This document shows, piece after piece, positions 7,720 through 16,595 of a DNA stretch of 64,000 nucleotides. The translations under genes and the position numbers were made by a program. Below the pieces are notes generated by a model. It was not told the DNA's origin. It saw only the letters and a program-made list of their open reading frames with translations, and ran no database searches. Positions within the stretch are counted from its first letter, which is position 1, and every line of letters starts with the position of its first letter. The stretch lies in contig NZ_JACJKS010000006.1 of assembly GCF_016901695.1 (NCBI RefSeq), forward strand, positions 115,494-179,493, given 5' to 3'. The stretch is from Mordavella massiliensis. GTDB taxonomy: Bacteria; Bacillota; Clostridia; Lachnospirales; Lachnospiraceae.

Positions 7720-7748
7720 ATTATATACCCTGGCAGGGTGTTTTGCAA
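7720..7748 (-). promoter_or_regulatory. copA promoter with palindromic spacer
   Basis: Minus-strand -35 TTGCAA (7743-7748), 17-bp spacer, consensus -10 TATAAT (7720-7725). The spacer holds the dyad ACCCTG-C-CAGGGT (7727-7739). The motif ATACCCTGG also recurs at 7749-7757 and, inverted, next to the start codon. A metal-responsive regulator could bind between the promoter boxes. Confidence 0.75.
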
Positions 7749-7779
7749 TACCCTGGTCTGTTATTTTTGAAAATCATTT

Positions 7780-8922
7780 TCACTTCCGGAGACTTAAGAC
7801 CCCGTCCGCCAGGATCTTTACATCGTCCAGAATGTAATCAAAGGCTCCCGCTTTGTACAGGTTTACAACAATGAGGCCGATGGGCACAGCCACGATCATG
7901 CCGAAGATGCCCTCCACCCGGTAGCCGGTGTAGAGGAGCACAAGGGTGAACAGAGGGGTCAGCCCGATGCTGTCCCCCACCAGCTTGGGCTGGATAAGCT
8001 GCCGCACAAGCTGGGTCACCCCGTAGAGGACGACGAGCGCCAGCACCCTCTTGTAGTCGCCGGTCAGGAACTCGTAGACCGCCCAGGGGATCAGGGCGGT
8101 CCCGGTGCCGAAGAAGGGCAGGAAGTCCAGGAACGCGATCGCCAGCGCCAGCAGGATGGAGAAGTGCACATCCAGGATCTCGAAGCCGACAAGGAGGATG
8201 AGGAACACCACGGCCATGATCTTGAACTGGGCCTTAAAATACCCGCCCACGGCATATTTTAAGTTGTCTGTCACCATGGTCATCCTGTGCACAATGGGAT
8301 CCGGGAAGATCCGCTTGGCCCAGATGATGATGTTCTCCCTGTCCGCGATAAAAAAGTAGGCGGAAATGATCGTCACGATCACGGAGATCAGAATGGACGG
8401 GATCCGCTTCGCGATGCTGCCTGCCGCAGCCACCGTCGGCTCGCTGATGCTGCCGATGATGTCTGTCATCGTCTCATCCAGGTTGGCGATCACGGTGTCA
8501 AATCCCTCCTGCACGCCGTCCGGCAGAAGGGAGAAGATCTGTCCTGTGCTCTCCCCGATCTGCCGGAACCCGGCCTCCAGGTCCCGGTACATGGACGGGA
8601 AATCCCGGATCAGGGAACGCACCTCGATCCACAGCCTGCTTACCGCCAGATAAATGATCCCGACGCAGGCCGCCAGCACCAGGATGATGATGATGGCGGA
8701 TCCGAGCTTTTTCACGATCTTAAGCCGCCTCTCCAGCCACACCACAAGAGGGCTGGCGATAAAAGACAGGAACCAGCCGATCACAAAGGGCATGAAGTAA
8801 AAGATGGCCTTTACTCCCACATAGATAAACAGGACCGTCCCCAGCAGGCTGAACGCCAGGCTGACGATCACTTTCCAGTACGGCCGCCCGTCCCGGACGC
8901 CTGCTCCTTCGTTTGTCTCCAT
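7780..8922 (-). CDS. AI-2E family transporter (multi-pass membrane protein)
   Basis: About 380 residues with the PF01594 pattern: two N-terminal helices (VIVSLAFSLLGTVLFIYVGV, then FVIGWFLSFIASPLVVWLE), a third helix after a basic segment, a long soluble middle (about 95-165), then a helical C-terminal half with FLDFLPFFGTG and LVGDSIGLTPL, both family signatures. Members include TqsA/YdiK-like exporters and sodium/proton antiporters; the substrate cannot be told. ATG at 8922 is preferred (AGGTGG six bases upstream); a GTG at 8931 is an alternative. It follows engB by a few bases at the end of the lon-engB run. Confidence 0.85.
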   Translation of the reverse strand: METNEGAGVRDGRPYWKVIVSLAFSLLGTVLFIYVGVKAIFYFMPFVIGWFLSFIASPLVVWLERRLKIVKKLGSAIIIILVLAACVGIIYLAVSRLWIEVRSLIRDFPSMYRDLEAGFRQIGESTGQIFSLLPDGVQEGFDTVIANLDETMTDIIGSISEPTVAAAGSIAKRIPSILISVIVTIISAYFFIADRENIIIWAKRIFPDPIVHRMTMVTDNLKYAVGGYFKAQFKIMAVVFLILLVGFEILDVHFSILLALAIAFLDFLPFFGTGTALIPWAVYEFLTGDYKRVLALVVLYGVTQLVRQLIQPKLVGDSIGLTPLFTLVLLYTGYRVEGIFGMIVAVPIGLIVVNLYKAGAFDYILDDVKILADGVLSLRK

Positions 8923-8937
8923 CTGCTCCACCTCTTC

Positions 8938-9549
8938 CTACTGTTCTTCCTGCGCGGTATCCCTGTCCAGATACTCCCGCTCCACCAGGTCCCAGATGTC
9001 GTCCCTCCCCTGCTTTGTCACAGCGGAGAAGGGGATGACCTTCGTGCCAGGCAAAAGCCCCAGCCCCTGGCGCAGCATCTTTACATGTTTGTCCACCTGG
9101 CTCCTCTTGATCTTGTCCAGCTTGGTGGCGATGATGATGGGATTGTACCCCTGCTCCACCACCCAGTTGTACATGAGCCTGTCGTTGGCGGACGGCTCAT
9201 GGCGGATATCGATGAGGAGGAAGACGGCCCGCAGCCTTCCGGATGTGTGCAGGTACCGCTCGATCATCCTGCCCCACTTCTCCTTCTCCTGCTGGGACAC
9301 CTTCGCATAGCCGTAGCCCGGCAGGTCCACCAGGTACATCTCATCGTTGATGTTGTAGAAATTGATGGTCTGCGTCTTGCCCGGCGTGGCCGAGATGCGG
9401 GCGTAGGACTTCCGGTTCATGAGCGCGTTGATGAGGGAGGATTTGCCCACGTTGGACTTCCCCGCAAACGCGATCTCCGGCTTGTCGTTCTTGGGCAGCG
9501 TGCTTGTGATGCCGCACACTGTCTCCAGGTTGATGTTTCGTATGATCAT
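8938..9549 (-). CDS. engB: Ribosome biogenesis GTP-binding protein EngB/YsxC
   Basis: A 203-aa TrmE-Era-like GTPase needed for assembly of the large ribosomal subunit. G1 GKSNVGKSSLINAL (about 30-43), the G2 threonine in TPGKTQTINF, G3 DLPGYGYAKV, G4 TKLDK and G5-like FSAVTK are all visible. Length and the N-terminal MIIRNINLE are normal for the family. Its AGGAGG ribosome site overlaps the stop codon of lon, a tight coupling seen in many Firmicutes where lon and ysxC are neighbours. Confidence 0.95.
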   Translation of the reverse strand: MIIRNINLETVCGITSTLPKNDKPEIAFAGKSNVGKSSLINALMNRKSYARISATPGKTQTINFYNINDEMYLVDLPGYGYAKVSQQEKEKWGRMIERYLHTSGRLRAVFLLIDIRHEPSANDRLMYNWVVEQGYNPIIIATKLDKIKRSQVDKHVKMLRQGLGLLPGTKVIPFSAVTKQGRDDIWDLVEREYLDRDTAQEEQ

Positions 9550-9562
9550 AATGTCTGCCTCC

Positions 9563-11914
9563 TTAGTCTTCCTTCACAAAGGCTTCCAGGAGCACCTGCT
9601 CCATGTGGGATACAGGCACGATCCGCAGGCCCTTCGTGATCTCGGATGAAAGCTCCTCCACATCCTTCTCGTTCTCTTTCGGTATGAGGACCGTCTTCAT
9701 GCCGGCGCTGCCGGCGGCCAGAAGCTTCTCCTTCAGCCCGCCGATGGGCAGGACCCTGCCCCGCAGGGTGATCTCCCCGGTCATGGCCACATCCGCGCGC
9801 ACCCGGCGGCCCGTGACGGCCGAGAGCATGGCCGTGGCCATGGTGATGCCGGCGGAGGGGCCGTCCTTGGGCACCGCTCCCTCCGGGATATGGATATGTA
9901 TATCGTGTGTCTCAAAGAAATCTTCCGCGATCCCATAGGTGCCGCTCACGGAGCGGATGTAGCTGATGCCGGTGCGGGCCGACTCTTTCATCACGTCCCC
10001 GAGCTGCCCGGTCAGGATGAGCTCCCCCTTGCCCGGCATGACGTTGACCTCGATCTGCAGGGTGTCCCCGCCCACGCTTGTCCAGGCAAGGCCCCGCACG
10101 ATGCCCACTTCGTCGGTCAGGTTCGCCATCTGGTAGACGTACTTCTCCTTCCCCAGATACTTGTGGAGATTGGTCTCCGTGACGCGCACCTTTTTCCGCT
10201 TCTCCTCCAGGATCTCCCTGGCGGCCTTGCGGCAGATGTTGCCGATCTCCCGCTCCAACTGGCGCACGCCCGCCTCTTTCGTGTAGTTGCGGGCCATCTT
10301 CCAGACAGCCCCCCGGCTGATGGAGAGCTGCTCCGGCTTCAGGCCGTGTCTCTCCAACTGCTTGGGGATCAGGTGCTCCATGGCGATGTGGAGCTTCTCG
10401 TTCTCCGTGTAGCTGGACACCTCGATCACTTCCATCCGGTCCAGCAGGGGCCGGGGAATGGTCTGCAGCGTGTTGGCCGTGGTCACAAAGAGCACCTCCG
10501 ACAGATCCAGCGGCACTTCCAGATAGTGATCCCGGAACCGGTAGTTCTGCTCGCTGTCCAGCACCTCCAGGAGCGCGGAGAAGGTATCGCCCTTGTAGTC
10601 ATTGCTCACCTTGTCGATCTCGTCCAGCAGCATCAGGGGGTTCTTCACGCCTGCGCTGCGGATCCCCGCCGCGATGCGGCCCGGCATGGCCCCCACGTAT
10701 GTCTTTCTGTGGCCCCGGATCTCCGCCTCGTCCCGCACGCCTCCCAGGGAAATGCGCACGTAGGGCTTCTTAAGCGCCCGGGCCAGGGATCTGGCAATGG
10801 AGGTCTTGCCGGTTCCCGGCGGGCCTACCAGGCACAGGATCGGGCTCTCGCCCCGGGTCGTCAGGGCGCGGACCGCCAGGAATTCCAGCACCCGCTCCTT
10901 CACCTGCTCCAGGCCGTAATGGTCCTCCTCCAGCACCTGCTTGGCGTAGGCGATGTCCCTGTGATCCTTCGCCGCCTTGTTCCAGGGCATCTCCAGCATG
11001 GTCTCGATGTAGGTGCGGATCACCCCGTTCTCGGCCGGGCTGTTCAGGGAGCTGCGGAAGCGGCCGATCTCCTTCTGGATCTTCTCTTTCACTTCATCGG
11101 ATGCCTGAAGCTTTGCAAGGGCGGCTTCAAACTCCTCCGCGTCGGAGACCGTATTGTCCTCCCCCAGCTCCTCCCGGATCAGCTTCAGCTGCTCCCGCAG
11201 GATGTACTCCCTCTGGTTCTGATCCACGCGCTCCCGGACTTTCTTCTGGATCTCCTCCTTGATGTTCATGATCTGCATCTCGTTGACAAGCTTGAACGCC
11301 AGCAGCTGATAGCGGTTCATGAGATCCGTCTCCTCCAGCAGCTCCTGCAGGTCCTTCTGGTCCAGCGGCACGTTGGCGGCGATCCAGTCCACCACCTTCT
11401 TGAGATCCGTGTACTCCTGCACCTGCTTTGCCAGGTCCTTGGGGTACTTCGGGAGGCGGGAGACGTACTCCGCGTAGATCTCCTTCATGCCTCTTGCCAT
11501 GGCCTCCAGGCCGGTCTGGTCCGCTGCCGCGTCCGGGGAGAGAGAAGGCTCCTCCTCCGTGTCCGGCAGCACTGTTACATTCGCCCGCATGTAGGGCGTC
11601 TCAAATTCCACTGTGTTGATGGAAGCCCTCTCCTCGCCGGAGATGAGCACCCGCAAAAGGTTCCTGGGCAGCTTGATCACCTGCCGGATGGAGGCGATGG
11701 TCCCCACCTGGCACAGATCCTGCGCCGACGGCTCCTCCACCTCGATATCCAGCTGCGCGGTCAGGAAGATCTTCTGCCCGTCCTCCTGCATGGCCTCCTT
11801 GATGGCCTCGATGGAGCGCTCCCGGCTCACGTCGAAATGGGTCACCATCTCGGGGAGCACTGTCATGCCCCGGAGCGCCACCATGGGAAGGCTTCTTACT
11901 TCTCTTTCTGTCAT
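9563..11914 (-). CDS. lon: ATP-dependent protease Lon
   Basis: 783 residues from the ATG at 11914 (MTEREVRSLPMVALRGMTVL), chosen because GGAG lies eight bases upstream and the N-terminus matches the LonN substrate-binding domain. The frame is open 33 codons further up but that part looks non-coding. Parts: LonN domain (1-200), coiled coil (200-300), AAA module with Walker [14 protein letters not shown] and Walker B LMLLDEIDKV, and the S16 protease with the catalytic serine in KDGPSAGITMATA and lysine in GGLKEKLLAAG. Cytoplasmic quality-control protease. It is third in the clpP-clpX-lon run on one strand, with a hairpin between clpX and lon. Confidence 0.96.
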   Translation of the reverse strand: MTEREVRSLPMVALRGMTVLPEMVTHFDVSRERSIEAIKEAMQEDGQKIFLTAQLDIEVEEPSAQDLCQVGTIASIRQVIKLPRNLLRVLISGEERASINTVEFETPYMRANVTVLPDTEEEPSLSPDAAADQTGLEAMARGMKEIYAEYVSRLPKYPKDLAKQVQEYTDLKKVVDWIAANVPLDQKDLQELLEETDLMNRYQLLAFKLVNEMQIMNIKEEIQKKVRERVDQNQREYILREQLKLIREELGEDNTVSDAEEFEAALAKLQASDEVKEKIQKEIGRFRSSLNSPAENGVIRTYIETMLEMPWNKAAKDHRDIAYAKQVLEEDHYGLEQVKERVLEFLAVRALTTRGESPILCLVGPPGTGKTSIARSLARALKKPYVRISLGGVRDEAEIRGHRKTYVGAMPGRIAAGIRSAGVKNPLMLLDEIDKVSNDYKGDTFSALLEVLDSEQNYRFRDHYLEVPLDLSEVLFVTTANTLQTIPRPLLDRMEVIEVSSYTENEKLHIAMEHLIPKQLERHGLKPEQLSISRGAVWKMARNYTKEAGVRQLEREIGNICRKAAREILEEKRKKVRVTETNLHKYLGKEKYVYQMANLTDEVGIVRGLAWTSVGGDTLQIEVNVMPGKGELILTGQLGDVMKESARTGISYIRSVSGTYGIAEDFFETHDIHIHIPEGAVPKDGPSAGITMATAMLSAVTGRRVRADVAMTGEITLRGRVLPIGGLKEKLLAAGSAGMKTVLIPKENEKDVEELSSEITKGLRIVPVSHMEQVLLEAFVKED

Positions 11915-11960
11915 TTTATCTGCTCCTGTATCTAGATTTCCGTTTCGTGAAACAAGCGAA

Positions 11961-11986
11961 GCGGGCGCAATCTTACTTGCACCCGC
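11961..11986 (-). terminator. Hairpin between clpX and lon (weak terminator)
   Basis: Minus-strand GCGGGTGCAA-GTAAGA-TTGCGCCCGC, a 10-bp stem with one G-T pair. The following bases (TTCGCTTGTTTC) are only moderately T-rich, so partial termination or mRNA processing is more likely than a full stop. Confidence 0.5.
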
Positions 11987-11999
11987 CCCGTAAGCGCGT

Positions 12000-13259
12000 C
12001 TACGCGCTCTCAACCCTCAGATCATCATGTCCGCAGATCGGCTCTCCTTTGCCTTCCACCACGTCCTTCGTGATGCGGCATGTCCTGAGCGTCTCGTCAG
12101 ATGGGGCATGATACATGGTATCCATCATGATATTTTCCATAATAGCCCGCAGGCCTCTCGCGCCGGTCTTCCGCTTCAGGGTCGTGTCGGCGATGGCCTC
12201 CAGCGCCTCCCTGTCAAAGGTCAGCTCCACGCCGTCCAGCTCCAGCATCTTCTGGAACTGCTTGACAATGGCGCTTTTTGGCTCCGTGAGGATGCGGATC
12301 AGGGCCTCCCGGTCCAGCATCTCCAGGGACACCGTCACCGGAAGACGTCCCACCAGCTCGGGGATCAGGCCGAACTTCACCAGATCCTGGGGCAGCACCT
12401 GCCTGAGGAGACGGTCGATGTCGTCCTCGTGCCCCTCCGCGATCTGCGCGTTAAAGCCGATGGATTTCTGGTCGATCCTCTTCTCCACGATCTTCTCCAG
12501 CCCCTCAAATGCGCCGCCGCAGATGAAGAGGATGTTGGTCGTGTCGATCTGGATCAGCTCCTGGTGCGGATGCTTCCTGCCTCCCTGGGGCGGCACGTTT
12601 GCAACCGTTCCCTCAATGATCTTGAGGAGGGCCTGCTGTACGCCCTCTCCGGAGACATCCCTCGTGATGGACGGGTTCTCCGATTTCCTCGTGATCTTGT
12701 CGATCTCATCAATGTAAATGATGCCGTACTCGGCTCTCTCGATATCCCCGTCCGCCGCCTGGATGATCTTGAGCAGGATGTTCTCCACATCCTCGCCCAC
12801 GTACCCGGCTTCCGTCAGGGCCGTCGCATCCGCGATGGCAAAGGGCACGTTGAGGATCTTCGCCAGCGTCTGGGCCAGCAGCGTCTTGCCGCAGCCCGTG
12901 GGGCCCAGCATCAGGATGTTGCTCTTTTTGAGCTCCACGCCCAGATCCTGCTGGGACATGATCCGTTTATAATGGTTGTATACTGCAACAGACAATACCT
13001 TCTTGGCCTCCTCCTGGCCGATGACATACTCGTCGAGGAAATGCTTGATCTCCTCCGGCTTCAGAAGGTTGATATCGTCAAAGGGATTGATATTTCTGGG
13101 GTTTTCGTATTCCAGTTCCTCCTCCATGATCTCCGCGCACACGTCGATGCACTCGTCACAGATGTACACGCCCCCCGGCCCGGCGATCAGCTTGCGCACC
13201 TGGGACTGGGGCTTATTGCAGAATGAACACCTTACCTGGTCGTCATTTCTTCCTGCCAT
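12000..13259 (-). CDS. clpX: ClpX, ATPase subunit of the ClpXP protease
   Basis: A 419-aa AAA+ unfoldase. The N-terminal zinc-binding domain has four cysteines, CSFC (11, 14) and CDEC (34, 37), used for substrate and adaptor binding. The ATPase carries Walker [13 protein letters not shown], Walker [10 protein letters not shown], a GYVGEDVE pore-loop motif and the arginine-containing C-terminal domain with [10 protein letters not shown]. Length is normal. It lies downstream of clpP, with a 91-base gap holding a hairpin. It feeds unfolded substrate to ClpP; ssrA-tagged and regulatory proteins are the usual targets. Confidence 0.97.
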   Translation of the reverse strand: MAGRNDDQVRCSFCNKPQSQVRKLIAGPGGVYICDECIDVCAEIMEEELEYENPRNINPFDDINLLKPEEIKHFLDEYVIGQEEAKKVLSVAVYNHYKRIMSQQDLGVELKKSNILMLGPTGCGKTLLAQTLAKILNVPFAIADATALTEAGYVGEDVENILLKIIQAADGDIERAEYGIIYIDEIDKITRKSENPSITRDVSGEGVQQALLKIIEGTVANVPPQGGRKHPHQELIQIDTTNILFICGGAFEGLEKIVEKRIDQKSIGFNAQIAEGHEDDIDRLLRQVLPQDLVKFGLIPELVGRLPVTVSLEMLDREALIRILTEPKSAIVKQFQKMLELDGVELTFDREALEAIADTTLKRKTGARGLRAIMENIMMDTMYHAPSDETLRTCRITKDVVEGKGEPICGHDDLRVESA

Positions 13260-13310
13260 ACTCTCACCTCATATATAGTTTGTTCTCGTAACACAAACGG
13301 AGGACCGGCA

Positions 13311-13334
13311 TACCGGGAGGTTGCCTCCCTGGTA
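13311..13334 (-). other. Hairpin between clpP and clpX
   Basis: Minus-strand TACC-A-GGGAGG / CCTCCCGGTA with a CAA loop and one bulged base. No T-run follows, so it is more likely an mRNA processing or stability element than a terminator. Confidence 0.4.
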
Positions 13335-13350
13335 CGCCCGCCCCCCGGTC

Positions 13351-13935
13351 TTATTTGCGGCTTACTATGATTTCATCCACTAATCCGTATGCCTTGGCCT
13401 CCTCGGCAGACATAAAGTTGTCGCGGTCTGTATCCGCGCAGATCACTTCCAGCGGCTGACCCGTGTTCTCGGCAAGGATCCTGTTCAGGGTATCCTTTGT
13501 CTTCTGGATGTGCTGTGCAGCGATCTGGATCTCAGTCGCCTGTCCCTGCGCGCCGCCGGAGGGCTGATGGATCATGATCTCTGCATGCGGGAGCGCAAAT
13601 CTCTTGCCCTTCGCTCCCCCGGCCAGCAGGAAGGATCCCATGCTCGCCGCCATACCGATACAGTATGTGCAGACGTCGCATTTAATATACTGCATGGTGT
13701 CGTAGATCGCCATTCCCGCTGTGACAGAGCCGCCCGGGCTGTTGATGTACAGATGGATGTCCTTCTCCGGATCCTCCGCCTCCAGGAACATAAGCTGCGC
13801 CACCACAATGCTTGCGGAGACATCTGTCACTTCCTCTCCAAGGAAGATGATCCTGTCCTTCAGAAGTCTGGAATAAATGTCGTAGGAGCGCTCTCCACGG
13901 CTGGTCTGCTCAATGACATAAGGTACTAAACTCAT
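13351..13935 (-). CDS. clpP: ClpP, proteolytic subunit of Clp proteases
   Basis: A 194-aa serine peptidase forming the 14-subunit barrel used by ClpX and other Clp ATPases. The catalytic triad is visible: Ser98 in GMAASMGS, His123 in [10 protein letters not shown], and the Asp in the ADTDRDNF segment near 172. The N-terminus [20 protein letters not shown] is typical. The start has an AGGAGG site. It sits between tig and clpX, an order conserved in many Firmicutes. Confidence 0.97.
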   Translation of the reverse strand: MSLVPYVIEQTSRGERSYDIYSRLLKDRIIFLGEEVTDVSASIVVAQLMFLEAEDPEKDIHLYINSPGGSVTAGMAIYDTMQYIKCDVCTYCIGMAASMGSFLLAGGAKGKRFALPHAEIMIHQPSGGAQGQATEIQIAAQHIQKTKDTLNRILAENTGQPLEVICADTDRDNFMSAEEAKAYGLVDEIIVSRK

Positions 13936-13972
13936 GCAAATTCCTCCTGTCTATCTGCCACGGCTGTCGGTC

Positions 13973-15259
13973 TTACTCTGTAACTGCATTCTCCACAAGG
14001 AATGTCACAGCCTCCTGTACAGCCATGTCCTCTTTCATCTGCTTCTTCTCTTCCTCGCCCATGTACTCTTTCAGCTTGTCAGCTTCCATCTTGTACGCCT
14101 CGGCCATCTTCTGGATCTCCTCGTCCAGCTTCTCGTCGCTGATCTCAATGTTCTCAGCCTTCGCGATGGCCTCCAGGACAAGGCGTGTCTGGATGCGGTT
14201 CACTGCCTGGGGCTTCAGGTCCTCCAGCATCTTGTCTGTGGTCTGGCCCGTGAACTGGCAGTACTGCTCCATCGTCAGGCCCTGGGCCTGCATCCTTCTG
14301 GCGAAATCGTCCAGCATCTGTCTTGCCTGTGTGTCGATCATGGCGTCCGGGATCTCCATGGAAGCGTTGGCGATGGCCTGCTCTACGGCCTGGTTCTCCT
14401 GCTTCGTCTTGCCCTCGGACTCCTTCTGCTCTTTGATCTTGGCTTTGATGTCAGCCTTGTACTCCTCTAATGTGTCAAACTCGGACACTTCCGCTGCGAA
14501 CTCGTCGTCGATCTGGGGCAGCTCCTTCGCCTTGATCTCGTGCACGGTGCACTTGAACACAGCGTCCTTGCCCTTCAGGTCCTCTGCGTGGTAATCCTCG
14601 GGGAAGGTAACTTTCACTTCCTTCTCCTCGCCGGAGTTCACGCCGATCAGCTGCTCCTCAAATCCCGGGATGAAGGAACCGGAACCGATGGTCAGCGGAT
14701 AGTTCTCTCCTTTTCCGCCCTCGAAGGCCTCGCCGTCCACGAATCCCTCGAAGTCCAGGATGATCTCGTCGCCGTCCTGTACCGGGCGGTCCTCAACGGT
14801 GATCGTTCTCGCGTTCTTCTCCGCTTCCTCCTGCAGCTTCGCATCGATCTCCTTCTGCGTCACGCGGCTGGAGATCTTCTCAACCTTCAGTCCCTTGTAC
14901 TCGCCAAGTGTCACTTCCGGCTTCACTGCAACTTCTGCTGTGAAGATGAAGGGCTTGCCCTTCTCGATCTGCACGATGTCGATCTTCGGCTGGGAAGCGA
15001 TCTCCAGCTCGCACTCGTCGTAAGCGTCGGCATATGCCTTCGGGATGATCGCGTTGGCAGCGTCATCGTAGAATATCTCAGCGCCGTACATCTTCTCGAT
15101 CATCTGGCGCGGTACTTTTCCCTTGCGGAAGCCCGGGATGCTGATCTTGGACTTCTGTCTGTTATACGCAGTCTGGAGCGCTTTCTCCAGTTCATCGGCG
15201 GAAACTTCGATGGTCAGCTTCGCCATGTTCTTCTCTAATTTCTCTACCTGTAAACTCAT
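13973..15259 (-). CDS. tig: Trigger factor, ribosome-associated chaperone
   Basis: 428 residues from the ATG at 15259 (MSLQVEKLEKNMAKLTIEV), which has AGGAGG nine bases upstream; the open frame upstream (to 15367) is not coding. The ribosome-docking signature GFRKGKVP is at 43-50. The middle FKBP-type prolyl isomerase domain (about 150-245) and the helical C-terminal chaperone arms (ending EAVTFLVENAV) follow. It binds beside the ribosomal exit tunnel and shields nascent chains. First gene of the tig-clpP-clpX-lon run, with an extended -10 promoter at 15358. Confidence 0.95.
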   Translation of the reverse strand: MSLQVEKLEKNMAKLTIEVSADELEKALQTAYNRQKSKISIPGFRKGKVPRQMIEKMYGAEIFYDDAANAIIPKAYADAYDECELEIASQPKIDIVQIEKGKPFIFTAEVAVKPEVTLGEYKGLKVEKISSRVTQKEIDAKLQEEAEKNARTITVEDRPVQDGDEIILDFEGFVDGEAFEGGKGENYPLTIGSGSFIPGFEEQLIGVNSGEEKEVKVTFPEDYHAEDLKGKDAVFKCTVHEIKAKELPQIDDEFAAEVSEFDTLEEYKADIKAKIKEQKESEGKTKQENQAVEQAIANASMEIPDAMIDTQARQMLDDFARRMQAQGLTMEQYCQFTGQTTDKMLEDLKPQAVNRIQTRLVLEAIAKAENIEISDEKLDEEIQKMAEAYKMEADKLKEYMGEEEKKQMKEDMAVQEAVTFLVENAVTE

Positions 15260-15357
15260 GAAAAAATTCCTCCTGTTTCTAACCTGCCGCGGCCCTTGCA
15301 AAGCCCTCTTCCGAATGTGTATGACAGGCAGGCGCTTTCGCATACACTCATTGTATG

Positions 15358-15386
15358 AGTATAACACAAACCCCTGAAAATAGCCA
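15358..15386 (-). promoter_or_regulatory. Candidate promoter of the tig-clpP-clpX run
   Basis: Minus-strand extended -10 TGTTATACT (-10 hexamer 15358-15363) with a poor -35 TGGCTA (15381-15386) at 17 bp. A dyad around ACTCAT-ACA-ATGAGT covers the expected start of transcription and may be an operator or a 5' hairpin. Confidence 0.5.
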
Positions 15387-15389
15387 GCT

Positions 15390-15941
15390 TTATTTGAGAT
15401 AAATGATAGACTGGGCGATCTCGTCCGCTTTTGCCTTGTCCGTGAGCACCTCCACCAGCTTCAGGCCGAACTCGATGGCTGTCCCCATCCCCCTGCTTGT
15501 GATGATATTGCCGTCCTGGACGACCGGCGCCTTCACCAGCACCGCGCCCGACATCCGGTCCTCAAAGGCGGGGAAGCAGGTGCCCCGCTTTCCCTTCAGA
15601 AGCCCCATGTTCCCGAGGATGCTGGGGGCCGCGCAGATGGCTCCCACATACTTCCCCTTCTCACAGAACTCCCGCACGACCCGGCGCACGCCGTCGTGGG
15701 CGTCCAGGTTCGCGGTCCCGGGCATGCCGCCCGGCAGCACGAGCATGTCAAACTCGCCGAAATCCACCTCGGCAAACAGATCCTCCGTCTGTACGTTGAT
15801 GCCGTGGGATCCGTTCACCATGTAATCGTCCGATATGGAGATGGTGTCCACATATATCCTCGCGCGCCTGAGCAGATCCACTGCCGTGAGCGCCTCGATC
15901 TCTTCAAAACCGTCTGCAAGTAATACTGCCGCTTTCTTCAT
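15390..15941 (-). CDS. DJ-1/PfpI family protein
   Basis: 183 residues from the ATG at 15941 (MKKAAVLLADGFEEIEALTA), chosen because AAGGAGGAG lies upstream; the longer frame is not coding. The DJ-1/ThiJ fold signatures are the GFEEIE glutamate (near 14-17) and the nucleophile elbow VGAICAAPSIL with the reactive cysteine near 103, followed by the VTSRGMGTAIEFG-like C-terminal segment. Family members include deglycases and stress chaperones; the exact activity is uncertain. Same strand as tig but upstream of the tig promoter. Confidence 0.88.
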   Translation of the reverse strand: MKKAAVLLADGFEEIEALTAVDLLRRARIYVDTISISDDYMVNGSHGINVQTEDLFAEVDFGEFDMLVLPGGMPGTANLDAHDGVRRVVREFCEKGKYVGAICAAPSILGNMGLLKGKRGTCFPAFEDRMSGAVLVKAPVVQDGNIITSRGMGTAIEFGLKLVEVLTDKAKADEIAQSIIYLK

Positions 15942-16023
15942 CCTGACTCCTCCTTCTGATCTGCCGGTACGGCCGGCAACCCATACGTTTATAGTAGCAG
16001 ACTGCTTTCCAAAAAGCAATTTA

Positions 16024-16052
16024 TTTACATTTTTCTCTTTTTACAGTATCCT
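16024..16052 (+). promoter_or_regulatory. Candidate promoter of the CYTH gene
   Basis: -35 TTTACA (16024-16029), 17-bp spacer, -10 TATCCT (16047-16052), about 35 bases before the ribosome site AAGGAG. The -10 is weak. Confidence 0.4.
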
Positions 16053-16095
16053 TAGTGTGCAGGGCGCCGGCGCGGCCTGCGGAAAGGAGACGCAT

Positions 16096-16542
16096 ATGGA
16101 GATAGAACGCAAGTACCTGATCACCGAGATCCCGCCGGATCTGCCCATACAGAAGACCCGCTCCATCGAGCAGGGCTACCTGTGCACCTCCCCTGTGGTG
16201 CGCATCCGCCGGGACGATGACGACTATATCCTGACCTATAAATCCAGCGGCCTCATGGTGCGCGAGGAGTACAATCTCCCCCTCACCCGGGAGGCCTACG
16301 AGCACCTGAAGGCGAAGGCGGACGGGCGCATCATCGAGAAAGTGCGGCACGTCATCCCCCTCGCAGGCACCGGCCTCTTCATTGAGCTGGACGTCTTCGG
16401 GGGCGACCTGGCCCCCCTCATGCTGGCGGAGGTGGAGTTCCCCACCGAGGAGATGGCCCGCGCCTTTCAGCCGCCGGCCTGGTTCGGCGAGGACGTCACC
16501 TTCAGCCCGCTCTACCACAACAGCACCCTCAGCCGCATCTGA
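16096..16542 (+). CDS. CYTH domain protein (triphosphatase-like)
   Basis: 148 residues starting at the ATG at 16096 with AAGGAG seven bases upstream. It begins MEIERKYLI, the ExExK signature of the CYTH (CyaB/thiamine triphosphatase) tunnel fold that binds metal and triphosphate. RIRRDDDDYILTYKSSG supplies the basic strand residues, and EVEFPTEEMA the acidic ones. Single-domain bacterial proteins of this length are usually inorganic triphosphatases or of unknown substrate; adenylate cyclase activity is possible but less likely. It is convergent with lysC and shares a terminator with it. Confidence 0.85.
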   Translation: MEIERKYLITEIPPDLPIQKTRSIEQGYLCTSPVVRIRRDDDDYILTYKSSGLMVREEYNLPLTREAYEHLKAKADGRIIEKVRHVIPLAGTGLFIELDVFGGDLAPLMLAEVEFPTEEMARAFQPPAWFGEDVTFSPLYHNSTLSRI

Positions 16543-16546
16543 ACGG

Positions 16547-16580
16547 CAAAACGGACCCGCAGGCAGCGGATCCGTTTTTC
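16547..16580. terminator. Bidirectional terminator between the CYTH gene and lysC
   Basis: AAAACGGACCCGC-AGGCA-GCGGATCCGTTTTT forms a 10- to 12-bp stem with an A-run before and a T-run after, so it can work in both directions. It fills the gap between the two convergent genes. Confidence 0.85.
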
Positions 16581-16595
16581 TTTCTTCTGTCTTTC

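Noticed and set aside
15260..15367. N-terminal extension of trigger factor
   Set aside because: Includes the promoter/leader region; AGGAGG supports the start at 15259.
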